Assembly (NCBI RefSeq): GCF_019112545.1
Contig: NW_025064882.1
Coordinates: forward strand, 1,750,928-1,814,927
DNA length: 64,000 bases
Source: Guyanagaster necrorhizus
Lineage: Eukaryota; Basidiomycota; Agaricomycetes; Agaricales; Physalacriaceae
Direction: 5' to 3'
Shown here: positions 45,924 to 58,229 of the stretch, one piece after another
Numbering within the stretch: position 1 is the stretch's first letter
How the letters are laid out: each line of letters begins with the position of its first letter
The notes under the pieces: generated by a model
What the model was told of the DNA's origin: nothing
Seen by the model: only the letters and a program-made list of their open reading frames with translations
Databases searched by the model: none
Made by a program: the position numbers and the translations under genes

Positions 45924-48900
45924 GGTAATGTTGCACTGAAGAAGTTTCGAGGCAGATCAAGCGCTGGAGGATAGATTGACAGCATGGTTTAAATAATCCT
46001 CGATGCCGCTGAAATTGGCCAAATCAGGGAGTCGGAGGAGTGGTGGCATTTTCAACTCCCACGTACAACATAGATCTAAACGAAGCGTAATTGTCATTGT
46101 TACCGGCTTTACGGAGAGGCTAAGAAAAGTATTTTTGGACGGCTTTACAGATAATTTCCGTGTTGTTCGAAAAAATATTGATTCCGAATATGATCAATAT
46201 TTGGTCCGTGAGAGACAACAAATGGGGATTGATCAATCCTTCACGTGAAATCAGACATATAATCAATTAGTAGGTGAGCGTCAGACCATATTACAGGTTA
46301 TGCAACTTACCAGTAACACACCAATTCAAAACAGAAAACCGAACCGTTAAGAGCGAGGAGAAAGAACGGAAATGTCGCCGAGGCGTGATCAAGGTGATGT
46401 TTATGTTTCACACGGGTGTCCCCGCCTGGATTTCCTTTTCTGTGCTACTCCCTCGGCGTAAGCGTGCACTCTCCTCCGGCCTTCAACCCTAACGTACACC
46501 TCAAATTCGGGGAGATTTGCTATCACAGTTACGAGCATCAGGAGCCTCGCCCTCCAACCCTGTTTCAAGCTAGATGGAGCCTGTACATGGTACTTGAAGG
46601 CTCGCTTGTGAAGACATGACAGCCGCTGTGATTAGAGGATGTGTAGTTGCGCAGTGACCAAAAAACGATATTTTCGGCTCTCGGCTCGGTTGAAACGACC
46701 CGCTAGCCGGATAACCAATCGACAGATACATCTATTCCCATCTGGCAGGCGGTACCTGAGGAACCATCGTCCACGGCGTAACTTGCAACCACTTTGCCTT
46801 GACGCGTATTCCGGAAAGTCTGCGTCATTGGCTCTCATCTGTGCTTGCAGGGTCAGTCGTCTCCAGACTGATCTCTCCGTATATACGCTTCTTCGATCTC
46901 ACGGACTTGTCTTTTTCGTCGCGTTCGAGACACAGCGCGGAACGGCTCTAAGCGGCATCGCATTGATCTTGAAGCACCAAAGTTTCTATGTCCCCAAATG
47001 GTTGTCCCTTGAGCTTTATGCCCTCGGATGGCCCCACAACAAGCCAGCCCTGAAATGCAATAGTTAATAGTCAATTATCAAGAATGCGCAACCGATGGGC
47101 TAGGAAATTCAGAATGGTACTCAAGGGTGGTATAAGGAGGTTGACTGTTTCGAATGCCTTCCGTGGAGATCAAAGCGTTGACATGTAGGTCGATCGAGTA
47201 AGCCAGCGGCGGATGGTCGGAGCATCGGATATGACAAGGCTCACCGCCATTTCGGTTACTTGTTTATTTCAGGTTGTGTTCCGGGATTCAAGGCATGAGA
47301 ACATGCAGGATCAGTCTGCCATGCCTGATTCTTCTTTCCCCCCAGAAACAACCGGAACTAGTACTCTAGTATTTTGGATAGGATGAACGCTAGAAAAGCC
47401 GAAGATATGACAGATACCTCATGACAGCGCATGATACCTGCCTGTACTTGGATACTTATACTCCTTGTAGGTTGCAAAGTTGACATGAAATTCAACCATT
47501 AACGTCGCTGAAAAGGAAACGCGTGTTTGATAAGGATTCGTCGTTTCAGAAAGACGCAGAATGGGTTGCGGACCATATATTCAACGAAATGGAAGGAGCC
47601 GTCGGTTAGCCATGCGTGCTTAACAATGGAAATGAAATTTATATGCAAAAGACATACATCACAGATCTCCTCGGGGAGATCCAAAATTGACGAGCCTTTG
47701 CTTTCCCGATGTGATCAGGATAAAAATGTTGATCATATCCACGTAGATAAGACCTCGGAGGGAGTCCATGGCGTCAGGCTCCGAATCAAATATTGGCAAA
47801 CATGGTGCCAGCCAGCTAGTCGCCCATCGCGGTGCAAGTAGAACCATCAAGTCGCGGCCTGCCCATGAGCATGAAGCTGGAGCTTTACAGCTGTCCCCAA
47901 AGATTTGACGGCGCACCTATCACATGCCGATTCTCGCTTAAGCTCAACAACAGTTTCGCAATTGTCCGCTCCCCATTTCTGTATATATTTCAGCCATCCC
48001 GCAGAAAGAACCACTGAGCTAAGTATGTCCTGAGCACTTGACCCTGCAGCGCATCGGCAAGACAGAGGTCATCGATATCGTCATTGCGGGCTTTGGACGT
48101 CGTTCAGATCGCCCAGTATGGCCATGGAAATCCAGGAAGCCAATAAGCTTCGCGCATAATAATCAACCGCCGAACATCGCTCGATGATAGTGTATATTCG
48201 ACCAATCGCGCTTCTCTCGCTGTGCCTAGGTACTGTTGTGTGGTAAACTCTAGAAAACATTTAGAATTCCAAGAACCCCAGGGCGCGCCACAGTGGGCCA
48301 AGCGGATTTAGTATATGTTGGACATGCAGCTTAGAGATGCGAGGCGTCATAGGGGTCCATAGGGCATATTTCCTGCCAGAAAGATACATCTCGGAAGGAG
48401 CCCTCTTTCCAGAACGCAGCACACCCTGAACATGGACTAAGATAGTTTCTAACTTTGTAATTTGGACAACATGTTCGCACTTCCATTGAGTAGGACAGGA
48501 AAAATAAGAATTCAGAGATACAGACTCACATGGAAATGCGCAAATAATCAGATGCCAAAACGTCGCTTAGAGGGTAGACGGGTAGGCCGTCAACGGTTGG
48601 CATATAATCCAAACAATGTACGACAGTGCCAATCCTGTTCTAAGCGCAACCTATCGCGCTCATACTGAGTGATCTGTATCACGAATAACATGATTCCTTA
48701 CCAGTATATGAAACATGTCATTTGGCGAGTGTTGGCTCTAATTTCGTCAGCACAATGCATCGCGTAGGAGCATGCCCACGTGAAACTACGCGCTTCGACA
48801 CTCAGTACCGCCTATCAGCTTCATCATTCTCTTAGATATATCGAGTGATAACGCGGCGGTGAACGTATGCAGACATAGAGAGATGGTCTCAATTGTGAAT

Positions 48901-49434
48901 TTGTGACTGCGGGCGCTGGGGAAATGTATAGCAAGGGGCACAGGCACTAGGTCAAAGCAAGACATAATAGAAGGAAACTTGTGAGTGGCGACTGAGTTTT
49001 CAGGTACTCAGACGAACGAATCGTTAACGGCCTGCTGTAGACGACGACGAAGGTTCGGCCTTCGCGGTTGGAACTTTCCACCAGAAGAAAAACAGACACA
49101 GAGAGAGCCGAACGTATGGCAAGCCCGTGAGAGCTTGCAGTACAGCTATTCAATAATCGCTGGTGGCAGCTAGTAAACAGTATGCTGATGAAGCAAAGTA
49201 CTGTATAAAAATCTCCTGGCGTTAAAGTGGAAGGTAAGTCAGGACCAGGAACCAGGGGAGGCACAATATCATCATGATGGTGGGTAGCAATAACAAGAGG
49301 TTTGCAAATTTCAAATTGCCTTGGGAACTTCGGACGCGAACATCACGTGCTGTGAAAGGGGCCGAAATCTGTTCGAAAATCAAATTGAAGTGGAACAGGT
49401 GAGCCGAACTTTTTTCTCTATCGTCGGTTCTACC
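45924..49434. other. 3.5-kb gene-poor region
   Basis: I see no supported gene. Several frames of 60-140 codons exist (for example 46639-47067 plus, 47499-47916 minus) but none has motifs, signal peptides or consistent splice joins. No terminal repeats, transposase, tRNA or rRNA signature was found. The last few hundred bases hold the GMP synthetase promoter. Confidence 0.4.
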
Positions 49435-51551
49435 ATGGCTGAAATACACGATTCCTTCGATACTATCTTGATCCTTGATTTTGGCTCACAGGTAGCTTTC
49501 CAAGCAATTTTGCTATCTTTTGGCTGAAATATTGACCATAGTACAGCCATCTTATTACCCGACGATGTCGCGAACACAATGTCTATGCCGAATTAATGCC
49601 TTGCACGGTGAAAATTAGTGATCTCCATTTCAAGCCCAAAGGTTTCCATTTGAAAGTTTTCGGAAGCACAGGAGGTTAACTTACCTCCAAGGTGTGATAT
49701 TGTCTGGATCACCATATTCTGTCTACGACAAGGACGCGCCTCATGTTAACCCGGCAGTATTCGACCTTGGGGTTCCTGTCCTAGGCATCTGTTACGGATT
49801 GCAGGTGCACCTGATTTAGCGCCACGGTCGTCTTCTCATCCTGACGACACATGACTCTAGGAAATGGCGTGGACTATGAAGGGAAAAGTAGCGAAATGCG
49901 ATCACCGAGAGTACGGATTTGCCCAAATTCAGATCGTCAAGGCAGAAGATACGGGTTCGTCCGCCGGGGTTCTATTTGAGGGCCTAGGAGACGAAATGCA
50001 GGCAAGTCACGTAGCGGTGTACTTGAAAAAGCATGCGTATCTGATCGCTTCACAGGTGTGGATGTCGCACGGTGACCAACTTACGGAAATGCCACCCAAT
50101 TTCCACGTTATTGGTCACACGAGTACTGCTCCATACGCCGCCATCGCTCATAGTTCGAAGCCATTCTATGGGATCCAGTTCCATCCAGAAGTGACTCACT
50201 CCCCCCGCGGTAAACAAGTCATTGGCCAATTCATCTTGAAAATATGCGGTTCCAGACCTGATTGGACGATGGTGTGCATCTGCATATGATTGTCTTTGTT
50301 TCTGTGTACTAACATTTCTCTAGCAAGAATTTATTGGCAAGGAAATCAACCGCATCAGAGAAATCTGCGGCTCTTCAGGTCGTGTAATCGGCGCTGTTAG
50401 CGGTGGTGTGGATAGCACCGTCGCCGCGAAGCTCATGCATGAAGCCATCGGCGATAGGTTGGTTCCTCGGTTCGTTGTTACGAGTATATTCTGACATATC
50501 TTAGATTTCATGCGATCATGGTGGATAATGGTGTTCTTCGCCTTAATGAAGCCGCCCAGGTTGACGAGATGCTGAACAAAAATCTTGGCGTTAACCTTAC
50601 TATTGTTGATGCGTCCTCCCTTTTCCTTCAACGCCTGGAAGGAGTAGAGGATCCCGAGCAAAAGCGCAAGATCATCGGCAACACTTTCATCAATGTATTC
50701 GAGGAAGAAGCGACGAAAATTGAGGCTGAAAAGGACGGAAAAGGACGAGTGGAGTGGTTGCTGCAAGGCACTCTGTATCCTGACGTCATTGAGAGCATCA
50801 GCTTCAAGGGACCTAGTGCTACGATCAAGACGCACCACAACGTTGGGGGTCTTCTCAAGGACATGAAGCTCAAGTTGATTGAACCTCTCAGGGAGCTATT
50901 CAAAGGTACGACTTACCTAACTCCGCACTGATTTCATTGATGTTGAGACATACTTAGATGAAGTCCGGGCTTTGGGGCGTTTACTGTCTATTCCTGCGCC
51001 GCTCGTTCAGCGACATCCTTTCCCCGGACCTGGACTGGCAATACGGATCCTCGGACCCGTCACGCGCGATCAGGTCAAGATACTCCAACAAGCTGATCAC
51101 ATCTACATCGAGGAGATTCGTAAAGCTGGACTGTATAATGAGATTGCTCAGGCGTTCGCCGTCCTATTACCTGTCAGAGCTGTTGGAGTTATGGGTGATC
51201 AGAGAACCTACGAGCAAGTATGCCCGAATTCTGTGTCTCCGCCGATTGTATTTGAATTGATCCTCGCGTTCAAAGGTCATTGCCCTACGCGCTGTGCAGT
51301 CCGAGGATTTCATGACTGCTGATTGGTAAGTCCCTGGCATGCAATGCATTTGCTGTGCTCAATGTGTCGTTAGGTATGTCTTTCCAGCAGAGGTCCTTCG
51401 CCGGATCTCGTCCCGTATTACCAATGAAGTGCTAGGCATTAATCGTGTTACCTACGACATCTCTTCAAAGCCTCCGGGGGTGCGAATTTCTTTCCTATGT
51501 GGAAAAGACCGGAACTGATCTGAGAATCCGCAGACTGTTGAATGGTTATGA
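49435..51551 (+). CDS. GUA1: GMP synthetase (glutamine-hydrolysing)
   Basis: Eleven exons (49435-49491, 49542-49641, 49692-49804, 49861-50001, 50056-50271, 50324-50457, 50505-50905, 50958-51217, 51276-51325, 51374-51479, 51534-51551) give 531 residues. The class I amidotransferase domain has [15 protein letters not shown], the nucleophile in LGICYGLQ and the His-Glu pair in QFHPEVTHS. The ATP pyrophosphatase domain has the PP-loop [11 protein letters not shown] and VDNGVLR. The dimerisation domain includes [13 protein letters not shown] and ends KPPGTVEWL. It converts XMP to GMP. The intron after residue 137 begins with GC (CAG|GCAAGT), a rare but valid GC-AG intron. Confidence 0.97.
50002..50003 (+). 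other. GC splice donor (GC-AG intron) in GUA1
   Basis: The exon end CAG is followed by GCAAGT, the consensus for GC donors. Splicing to the AG at 50054-50055 joins DEMQ to VWMSHGDQ exactly as the family requires, with phase 0 kept. Confidence 0.85.
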
Positions 51552-51749
51552 ACCTCCTTTGGGTTTCGCGCGGGCAAATTCCGTAATTTTCGGCCACTCA
51601 CGTAGTGTAACCCCCTGTAGATAGACATTCCTAGGTGTCCTAATATTGCGAGTGATAGAATACAACAACAATAAGATAACCTGTATAGCGATAACATCAT
51701 TGTATGGTCAAAGAGGAATTTGTCTACAGTGGAACGAGAAACTAGTACA
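51552..51749. other. Convergent spacer between GUA1 and XRN1
   Basis: Only 198 bp separate the two stop codons. The transcripts may overlap at their 3' ends. Confidence 0.4.
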
Positions 51750-54700
51750 TTATGATGGCAAAGGAGCAGCAAATGATTCACGACCTCGACCTCGATACGG
51801 AGAATTGCCGCGACCACGATCCATATTAGATATGAACGCTCCCCTACCCCGAAGTCCGGGGACAAACCCTCCCCGTCCTCGTCCAGGGTTGAAACCACGT
51901 ATTGGTCTGGAATTCAGAGCCGGGCCATTCGTAGACGGGGCAGATAATTCTTTAGAGGGCTCAACTCCAGGCACTGGCGATCGAGGAGCTCCTGTCGGTA
52001 CCGCGCCACGTCTGCTTACGTATCCACCACGACCTCTTCGAGGATTCGACATGATGGAAACAGGCGAAAATGGTCTGACGGAGTAAGGAACTTAGTATTG
52101 TCCATATGTTTCCAAAAACGGCTTACTTTTGACTCGGTTGAGCTGGTCTAAAAGCAGAGGCAGATGGCTGTCCCTGTGCAGGTGGAATAGTAGGACGTGG
52201 GCCAAAACGCGGTTTGAGGGGCGTTGTAATTGCCGATGGTGCCTTAGGATTGGTAGGCGTGACAAACTGGGGATTGGTCAAGTTAAGACAGGAATTGAAG
52301 TCGACGGTCAATCCCCGATACTGTGAGCATCTAAACAAAAGAAGAATGATTCGTGATCAGGACGGAAACAAAAGATATAAGGTTTACTTGTCGCCTAATG
52401 TAGTTCCGGACATGAATGGGACATCCCAGACCACGTTCATGGATTTGGAATTCAGCCCAATGACAACGCCTTTGGCGGCCAAGGGCACAGCTCCAGAATC
52501 TTGTATCATGGTGACTCTGTCTCCCAGTGCAAAATGTTGATTTTGGAGGCGATACACGGCATGAGCAGGCTTGAGAACGGCTTGCCGAGGAATACCGTTG
52601 ACGAATGCCTTCTTCATGGCCGTAGGAGACTTGTTCGCATTGAAGGAGGCGGCCATTTTCTCGATCTCATTGACCATGTTCTGTCAGAACACTCAGTCGA
52701 TGTAATAGAACTTGATTGAAATGAGGGTCGTCACCTTTGTCAGTTGATCGCAAAACAATGATACAGGCTCAAAATCGCGAACGCCTTGAGTCTTGAGCCA
52801 GATCTTGATTTCCCGGACACGCCCATCGGAATCCGGCACAGATAGTACTTCCGACGCTTTGGCCATGGCTAAGATAATGTTAGAATATACATGACTTATG
52901 TCTCTATTACGACCCACCATCTCCGGGTTCATCAAGTGAACGGAAGATATCAGGAAACTTTGTCTTGTCAACAACATTAGCCATATGCGAAAGTCGGAAA
53001 TTATTGGGTCTTACTTTGTAATCTATTAAGAGCTTGATTGCCTTCTCACTAAATTCCCAGTTTCGACCTTCTTTGCGTGAATAGTCAATCACCTTCATTG
53101 ATTTACCTTCGAATTTAAGGCTTAGACCCAGGTTGTTTTTCACGCCGTCAGAAGTTATGACCATAAAACTCGATGATATCTTTGATAACGCACGCCCAGA
53201 AATGCCGACCATCTCGGCCGCCCTGAACGAAGGATAATACCGCTCAGAAGTCCGGTCCTGGATAATCGCCTTGAACTTGTCGTTCTCGGACTTTTCGGAC
53301 GGGAAGAACTTGACAAAGATCAGCCACGGACGTTAGTCGGCAAAGGTTACTGATCACGCACTCCAAGTTTAACGGAAAGGGATGTTTCTGTCGTGGCGGA
53401 AACATGCGCAACAACGCCATAAGCATGCTCACCCAAGAAGAAGATCTTGCTCCCATCGGGGAACTCTTCTGACAGTGGCGGCGCAGGACGTTCAATATAC
53501 CGGGGATCTTCAGATGTTACATGTCCCAGGGTCATCTGGATGGCCTGCTCCGTTTCTTTCTCGCTGCCTTCGTAATCCTTCACGAAGGCACCATCTCCAA
53601 GGCGCTTCAATCCTACGACACCGGTCAGACTGCTGATATATTTTGCACCCCCAAAGAAGTATCGCACCTTTCAATGGCCGAACATGGAGAAGAACTTCTA
53701 CATTTCCCGTGATCACCCCACATTTCTTCGAGTATATCTGCTCTATTCGCTCCGCCTTCATCTTCCAAAAGTTTAGGCCTTGAGGGGAGTGCGGGTTTGA
53801 CACTACCTTGGGTGCAGTCCCGGGGACCACGGATATCTTCTCATATTTGAAGAGAGCATCCGAAACCGCCACAACTAAGCCTTCCTGTAAGAAGGGCCAG
53901 CCAATGAATGACCGTTGTCCGACCATTTCATTAACGATATCACCAATCTTCCGGCTTTCGTGTGGATTCTTAATGTGCACAACCATTGATTTATTTCTGC
54001 TCTCCGACCCGTGCACATTGACGCCATGGAAACCAAGGACAGATGTATGTGGCAGGGTTTTGAGGGAAGGAAACCCAGCGAGTGCATCAGCGCCCAGTGA
54101 AACGCCTTCGATTAAGCCATCAAGAAGGTGCAATCCATCTAGCGTAGGCAGATCGAAAGGTTCCATCACACACATACAATGTTGTAGCGACGGAAAGAAC
54201 CCCGGGAGAGAGGAGGGGTATAGGGTAGGTTCGCCACCCACTCTGTACGTGAACTTTGTGCTGGTACCAAAGCCATTGCGACGCTTCTCTTCAGGAGTTA
54301 ATCGATGTTCACGGGCTATGAATAAGACCTTAGCAGTCATTAACGCAAGGATTGTGAATTAAGCTTACAGGTCATCGCTTTCAGTAAACGCTTAGCCTCA
54401 ATGAAAGGGATTTTAACGATAGCCTCCCAATCTTGTTTTTTCCCATTGAGATCCTGCTCAAATTCTAAGGGGTAGAAATCCAGGATGGGGGAGTTAGGAT
54501 CATACATAAGATCCTAGAAACGTATCAGCCATCACCAGGGTGAATTGAGCAAGTAAAAAATACCTGGAATGCTAACGGTATGTGGTCCTTGCTAGCCACA
54601 GGCAACACACCCATGAGCTGTTCGTACGGTTTGAACGGTTCCCCGAGTTCAAAGTTGAACGTCATCTTATCTACATCCCGAAGATCTGAAATTCATCTCA

Positions 54701-57012
54701 GAGTTAGGCAATTCGCCACGGAGAAATCGACTCGACAAACCTGATATCCTAGGCGCATAATGGTAGTCGTAGAACCATCCCCATGATGCGACTCCGCTAT
54801 AATAGTAATGCATGACCCATTGGAGGCCCTCTACATATCGACATGTGAGGGCACCCATTGCATTCGGATCATCGTATGATATCTCTAGTTTTCCCTAATA
54901 TTGGCGTTTAATCGATGCGTCGACGTTAGATCAAAAGCCACACCTTATAGTAATTCCGTTTCCATTCATCCATCTTTTCCCGGATAGATCGTTCATGTCT
55001 TGCATCGAAGCTCCCACCTTCATCCTCATCCATCACAGATGCCTTTGCATACTTCTTCAAAATCCTTTCAATGGCCGCTTTGCTTTCTTCGTCTTCGTCG
55101 TCGGTATCTTCCCACTCTCCGTCGTCTTCATTGTCCTTCTCGTCATTCTCCTGTTCACCCTCCTTCAAGGAAGATGAATCCTCGAAAGTACCCGGAAACC
55201 TCAAGGTAACCAAATTGACATCCTCATCGTACTCATCCCACGTGATCGACAAATGGAGTTCTTCAGCCAGAGAACCAATGAACTTCCGCTCCCGCGCAGG
55301 AAAACCGTTCGGCAGAGCCAGTTTTCCCTTCCTGTCATTTCCCAGCACAAACTCGTGAACTTTCTCAAATATCACGCGCTGAGGGCGTGTCAGTACTGCG
55401 AGTAAAAGGATGAGCATGCATAACCGAGTAGTAATACTTCAGCGCACCCAATTTTGACCGCCTACGTGCCAACTCCATCTCTTGCACATGTTTAGATTGC
55501 TTTCCTTTGTACCAATTTAGATCCGCATATTCCTTCTCGAATACTTCTTGCTCCCACTTGGCCATTTCGTCCAAAATCACTTGCAGCCGTAACAGGTTGA
55601 TTGTCCCTCCTTCGTTAAGATATCCATCTTACAATATGTCAGATGCATACCACGGTGTCGAAGAGTAAAAGCAAACCTAGCCCAGGTAAAACCGTCTTAT
55701 ACACGTCAAACAGTTTCTCCAGGCCATTCTCGTGTATGTGAAGATCGGGTAAGTTTGGAAGAAAATCATTACCCACAAATACGGCCAGAAGAACGAAATC
55801 ATCAATAACACGTTCAAGGCTATATGAAAATGGAAGCCGTGATTCAATTTCGTGGAATTCAAGATCAAGGTATTCCCTCATGAGAGAAATATGCAATAAA
55901 TAGAAGTTGATACTTTCCAAACTATAGTATGTATCGTGAGTGAACCGGGTCAAAGAGATAAAGAAAAGCGCGCACTTAGTTCCACCTTTTTTCTTCGACG
56001 CCGGACCAAATTTGACTTCCTCACGCAATAAACAAAAATGTGGATCGTGGCTCAACAGGCCAAGCATAATAAGGTCGGCATCCAGGCCATAAAGACAATG
56101 ACGGACGTTGGGATTGTACTCTGGTTGTGCCCGAGAGAGACGAATGTATTCCATAATCTTGTGTTCACCTTCGCCCGGAACCTCGTGTCCAGACAAAATC
56201 ACTTGCACATTTTGCCAATTTGAATCTTCAGTTATCTTTTTGTTCACAAAATATCGTAACTGTTTGGAGAGACGGGTCATGAAGGGCGTCCCTGAAACAT
56301 GGTCAGACCACAGATCGAGGATGGAGAACGTAGCGCACCAGGAGTGATACAGTTACTGTCAAATGCCTTCTCCTCCGGCAGTTTCTCCCCTTTGGCCTCT
56401 GCTTTCTCTCGGAGTTCCTTCGCCTCCTTTGCCGTCCTGAACCGCCGGCTTCGTTGTTGATTCATCTTGGCGCGCGGGGCAACGCCATCAACAGCCATGA
56501 AAAACAGTTTCTTTGGCTTGATCTTTCCGAAAAGATGGTCGACATACGCGAAAATAGACGTGAATATCTGTTCCTCTGAGAGTCTGAAATGGGCATCGTC
56601 GTCGTTCGGATGTGAGCCTGGACATGTGTTAAAGCCATGTTCCCGGGACATGCAGTAAGAATAAACGAACAGTTATGAATGATTGAGTTGAAGTCCAGAT
56701 AGAGATTGTCTGCAGAAAAATAGTTTAGTCAACGGAATGCTTTCAGGATAGTGAATAGAACTTGCCAAATTCAGGTATCTTATTTTCCTGAATAAATTGG
56801 GAAGTTAGCGGGTAACGCTCTCTGAGAGGATGTCGGTTCAATCCTATATTGTGTTACTTTTCAGAGTCACGCACGATATGTATCTGAAAAACTGAGCATG
56901 GACAGGTCAATTCGTACTTTGGTCTGTCAATCTTGCCAAACACACGGACCTTGGGGATACCTGAAATTTGCGTTAAATACACTTACATGGAATGGTCGTA
57001 GGACTTACCCAT
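51750..57012 (-). CDS. XRN1: 5'-3' exoribonuclease 1 (Xrn1/Kem1)
   Basis: Twenty-one exons give 1404 residues: 57012-57009, 56960-56950, 56891-56875, 56821-56766, 56709-56671, 56617-56339, 56291-55976, 55921-55677, 55627-55425, 55378-54944, 54894-54741, 54685-54564, 54513-54369, 54315-53668, 53612-53362, 53308-53015, 52957-52918, 52868-52735, 52680-52388, 52330-52127, 52074-51750. The N-terminus MGIPKFFRYISERYP and the nuclease motifs [54 protein letters not shown] and [10 protein letters not shown] are intact. Central Xrn1 D1/SH3-like regions follow. The last exon is RG-rich ([21 protein letters not shown]). It degrades decapped mRNA in the cytoplasm. Exons 1-3 are 4, 11 and 17 nt, and intron 4 has a GC donor. 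Confidence 0.96.
56764..56765 (-). other. GC splice donor (GC-AG intron) in XRN1
   Basis: On the minus strand the exon end TTTG is followed by GCAAGT. Joining it to the acceptor before 56709 gives [11 protein letters not shown], the invariant Xrn1 sequence with the metal-binding Asp. No GT donor nearby preserves the frame. Confidence 0.85.
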
Positions 57013-57478
57013 TGTCGTAAACGTTTGTATTGGCAGGTAACTGTGGTTAGAAATTCGAAGTTCAGGGCAAGGTGATGACTCATCAATTTGCTTAACACTC
57101 CTGTGATAAACAATGCGTCATTTCCGACGATCCTCAAATCTCCCACCATCACGTGCGCTTCATATTGATATAGTACTATACATACTTTCACAAGTGATAA
57201 ACAGATTTTGCATCCATATTTTGGAGCACTAAGAAATACGCAAAGATGGATACAGGTTCAGTTTCTAGCATTGCTGATACAGTAATTTAACCACACAAGC
57301 AGACAACAGTCGTGAGACCTCCAACCACAGGTACGAACAGACACGACGACAAAAAAGGGCTACGAAGTCCAACACGGCAGACGACAATCCAGGACAAAAG
57401 CAATATCAGGAGCATGCAAGAAACAAGACGTGCAGAAGAGACCAGAAGCAGAGAGACTTATGCAAAAGAGAACAGAAA
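57013..57478. other. Spacer upstream of XRN1
   Basis: XRN1 promoter and 3' end of the HMG-like gene, both on the minus strand. No distinct element recognised. Confidence 0.4.
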
Positions 57479-57972
57479 TCAAAGGTCGCGGCTGGGGGCG
57501 CCCTCCTTGTCTGATGAGCGCGGTTGTGACGACGAGAACGGCTCGGATGATGAGCCAGAGTTGGCAGCCTTTTTCTTCTTTGGCTTCGGTGCTTTGCCTC
57601 GGTTGGGATTCTCGGGGGAGTCTCTCCACAGCACAGCAACCTGAGTGTATGTGTATATATCCAGGTATAGACATAAAGAAAGCGAGAACCAACCTCCTTC
57701 ATGGCATCCCTCGCAGACCTATCAGGATTCTGCTCCTTCCAAAGCTTCAATTGGACCGACATAAACTGTTGATATTTGGAAGGCTCGCGTGGTGCCTTGC
57801 CTTCTTTAGCTACCTTGGCGTGGGCGTAACGTCGATCAGTGAAAGGCGCATATACTCACCAGTTTTGGTCCTGGAGGCCTTGGACATGGCCTTGACAGAA
57901 GAATCTAAGAGGATGTGAGGAGCCTGCTGTTCACAGAGACACAGATAAAATACCTTTGCTAGTTTTTGGCAT
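57479..57972 (-). CDS. Small HMG-box/YABBY-like chromatin protein
   Basis: Four exons (57972-57954, 57904-57860, 57809-57694, 57640-57479) give 113 residues. The core PREPSKYQQFMSVQLKLWKEQNP followed by DAMKEVAVLWRDSPENPNRG has the first two helices of the HMG/YABBY fold found in short fungal proteins. Lys/Ala-rich basic ends (KPKKKKAAN) and a short Ser/Thr-Lys N-terminus (KAMSKASRTK) flank it. It probably binds DNA without strong sequence preference in the nucleus. The family assignment is by pattern only. All junctions are GT-AG. Confidence 0.8.
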
Positions 57973-58229
57973 GACTGAACGCGACTGAGACAGCTGAAGA
58001 GAGATGGTGGTGGTACGATGTTAAGACGCGTCACGGACGAGATCCAAGTTGATCAATGATCACGCGTCAATCAACAAGTGATCTGTGCGCAACGCGTGGG
58101 ATTTAAAGTCCGCTGATGTCAGTATTTCAACTCGACTGCGCAGCGGCACCTTCCATCACGCCCGCCACTTCGGGTCCTATATCCACTCGTTAGCATTTAG
58201 TTTTTCCCTCCCGATTCTCTTTTTTTGGA
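57973..58229. promoter_or_regulatory. Divergent promoter region
   Basis: 257 bp shared by the HMG-like gene (-) and the secreted glycoprotein gene (+). A pyrimidine-rich stretch directly precedes the plus-strand ATG, as often at fungal transcription starts. Confidence 0.4.

Noticed and set aside
46639..47067. 142-codon plus-strand frame
   Set aside because: No motif, no signal peptide, Arg/Leu-rich composition typical of random frames, and no splice extension.
53808..54362. 184-codon frame antisense to XRN1
   Set aside because: It overlaps conserved XRN1 coding sequence on the other strand and has no recognisable motif; it is a shadow frame.
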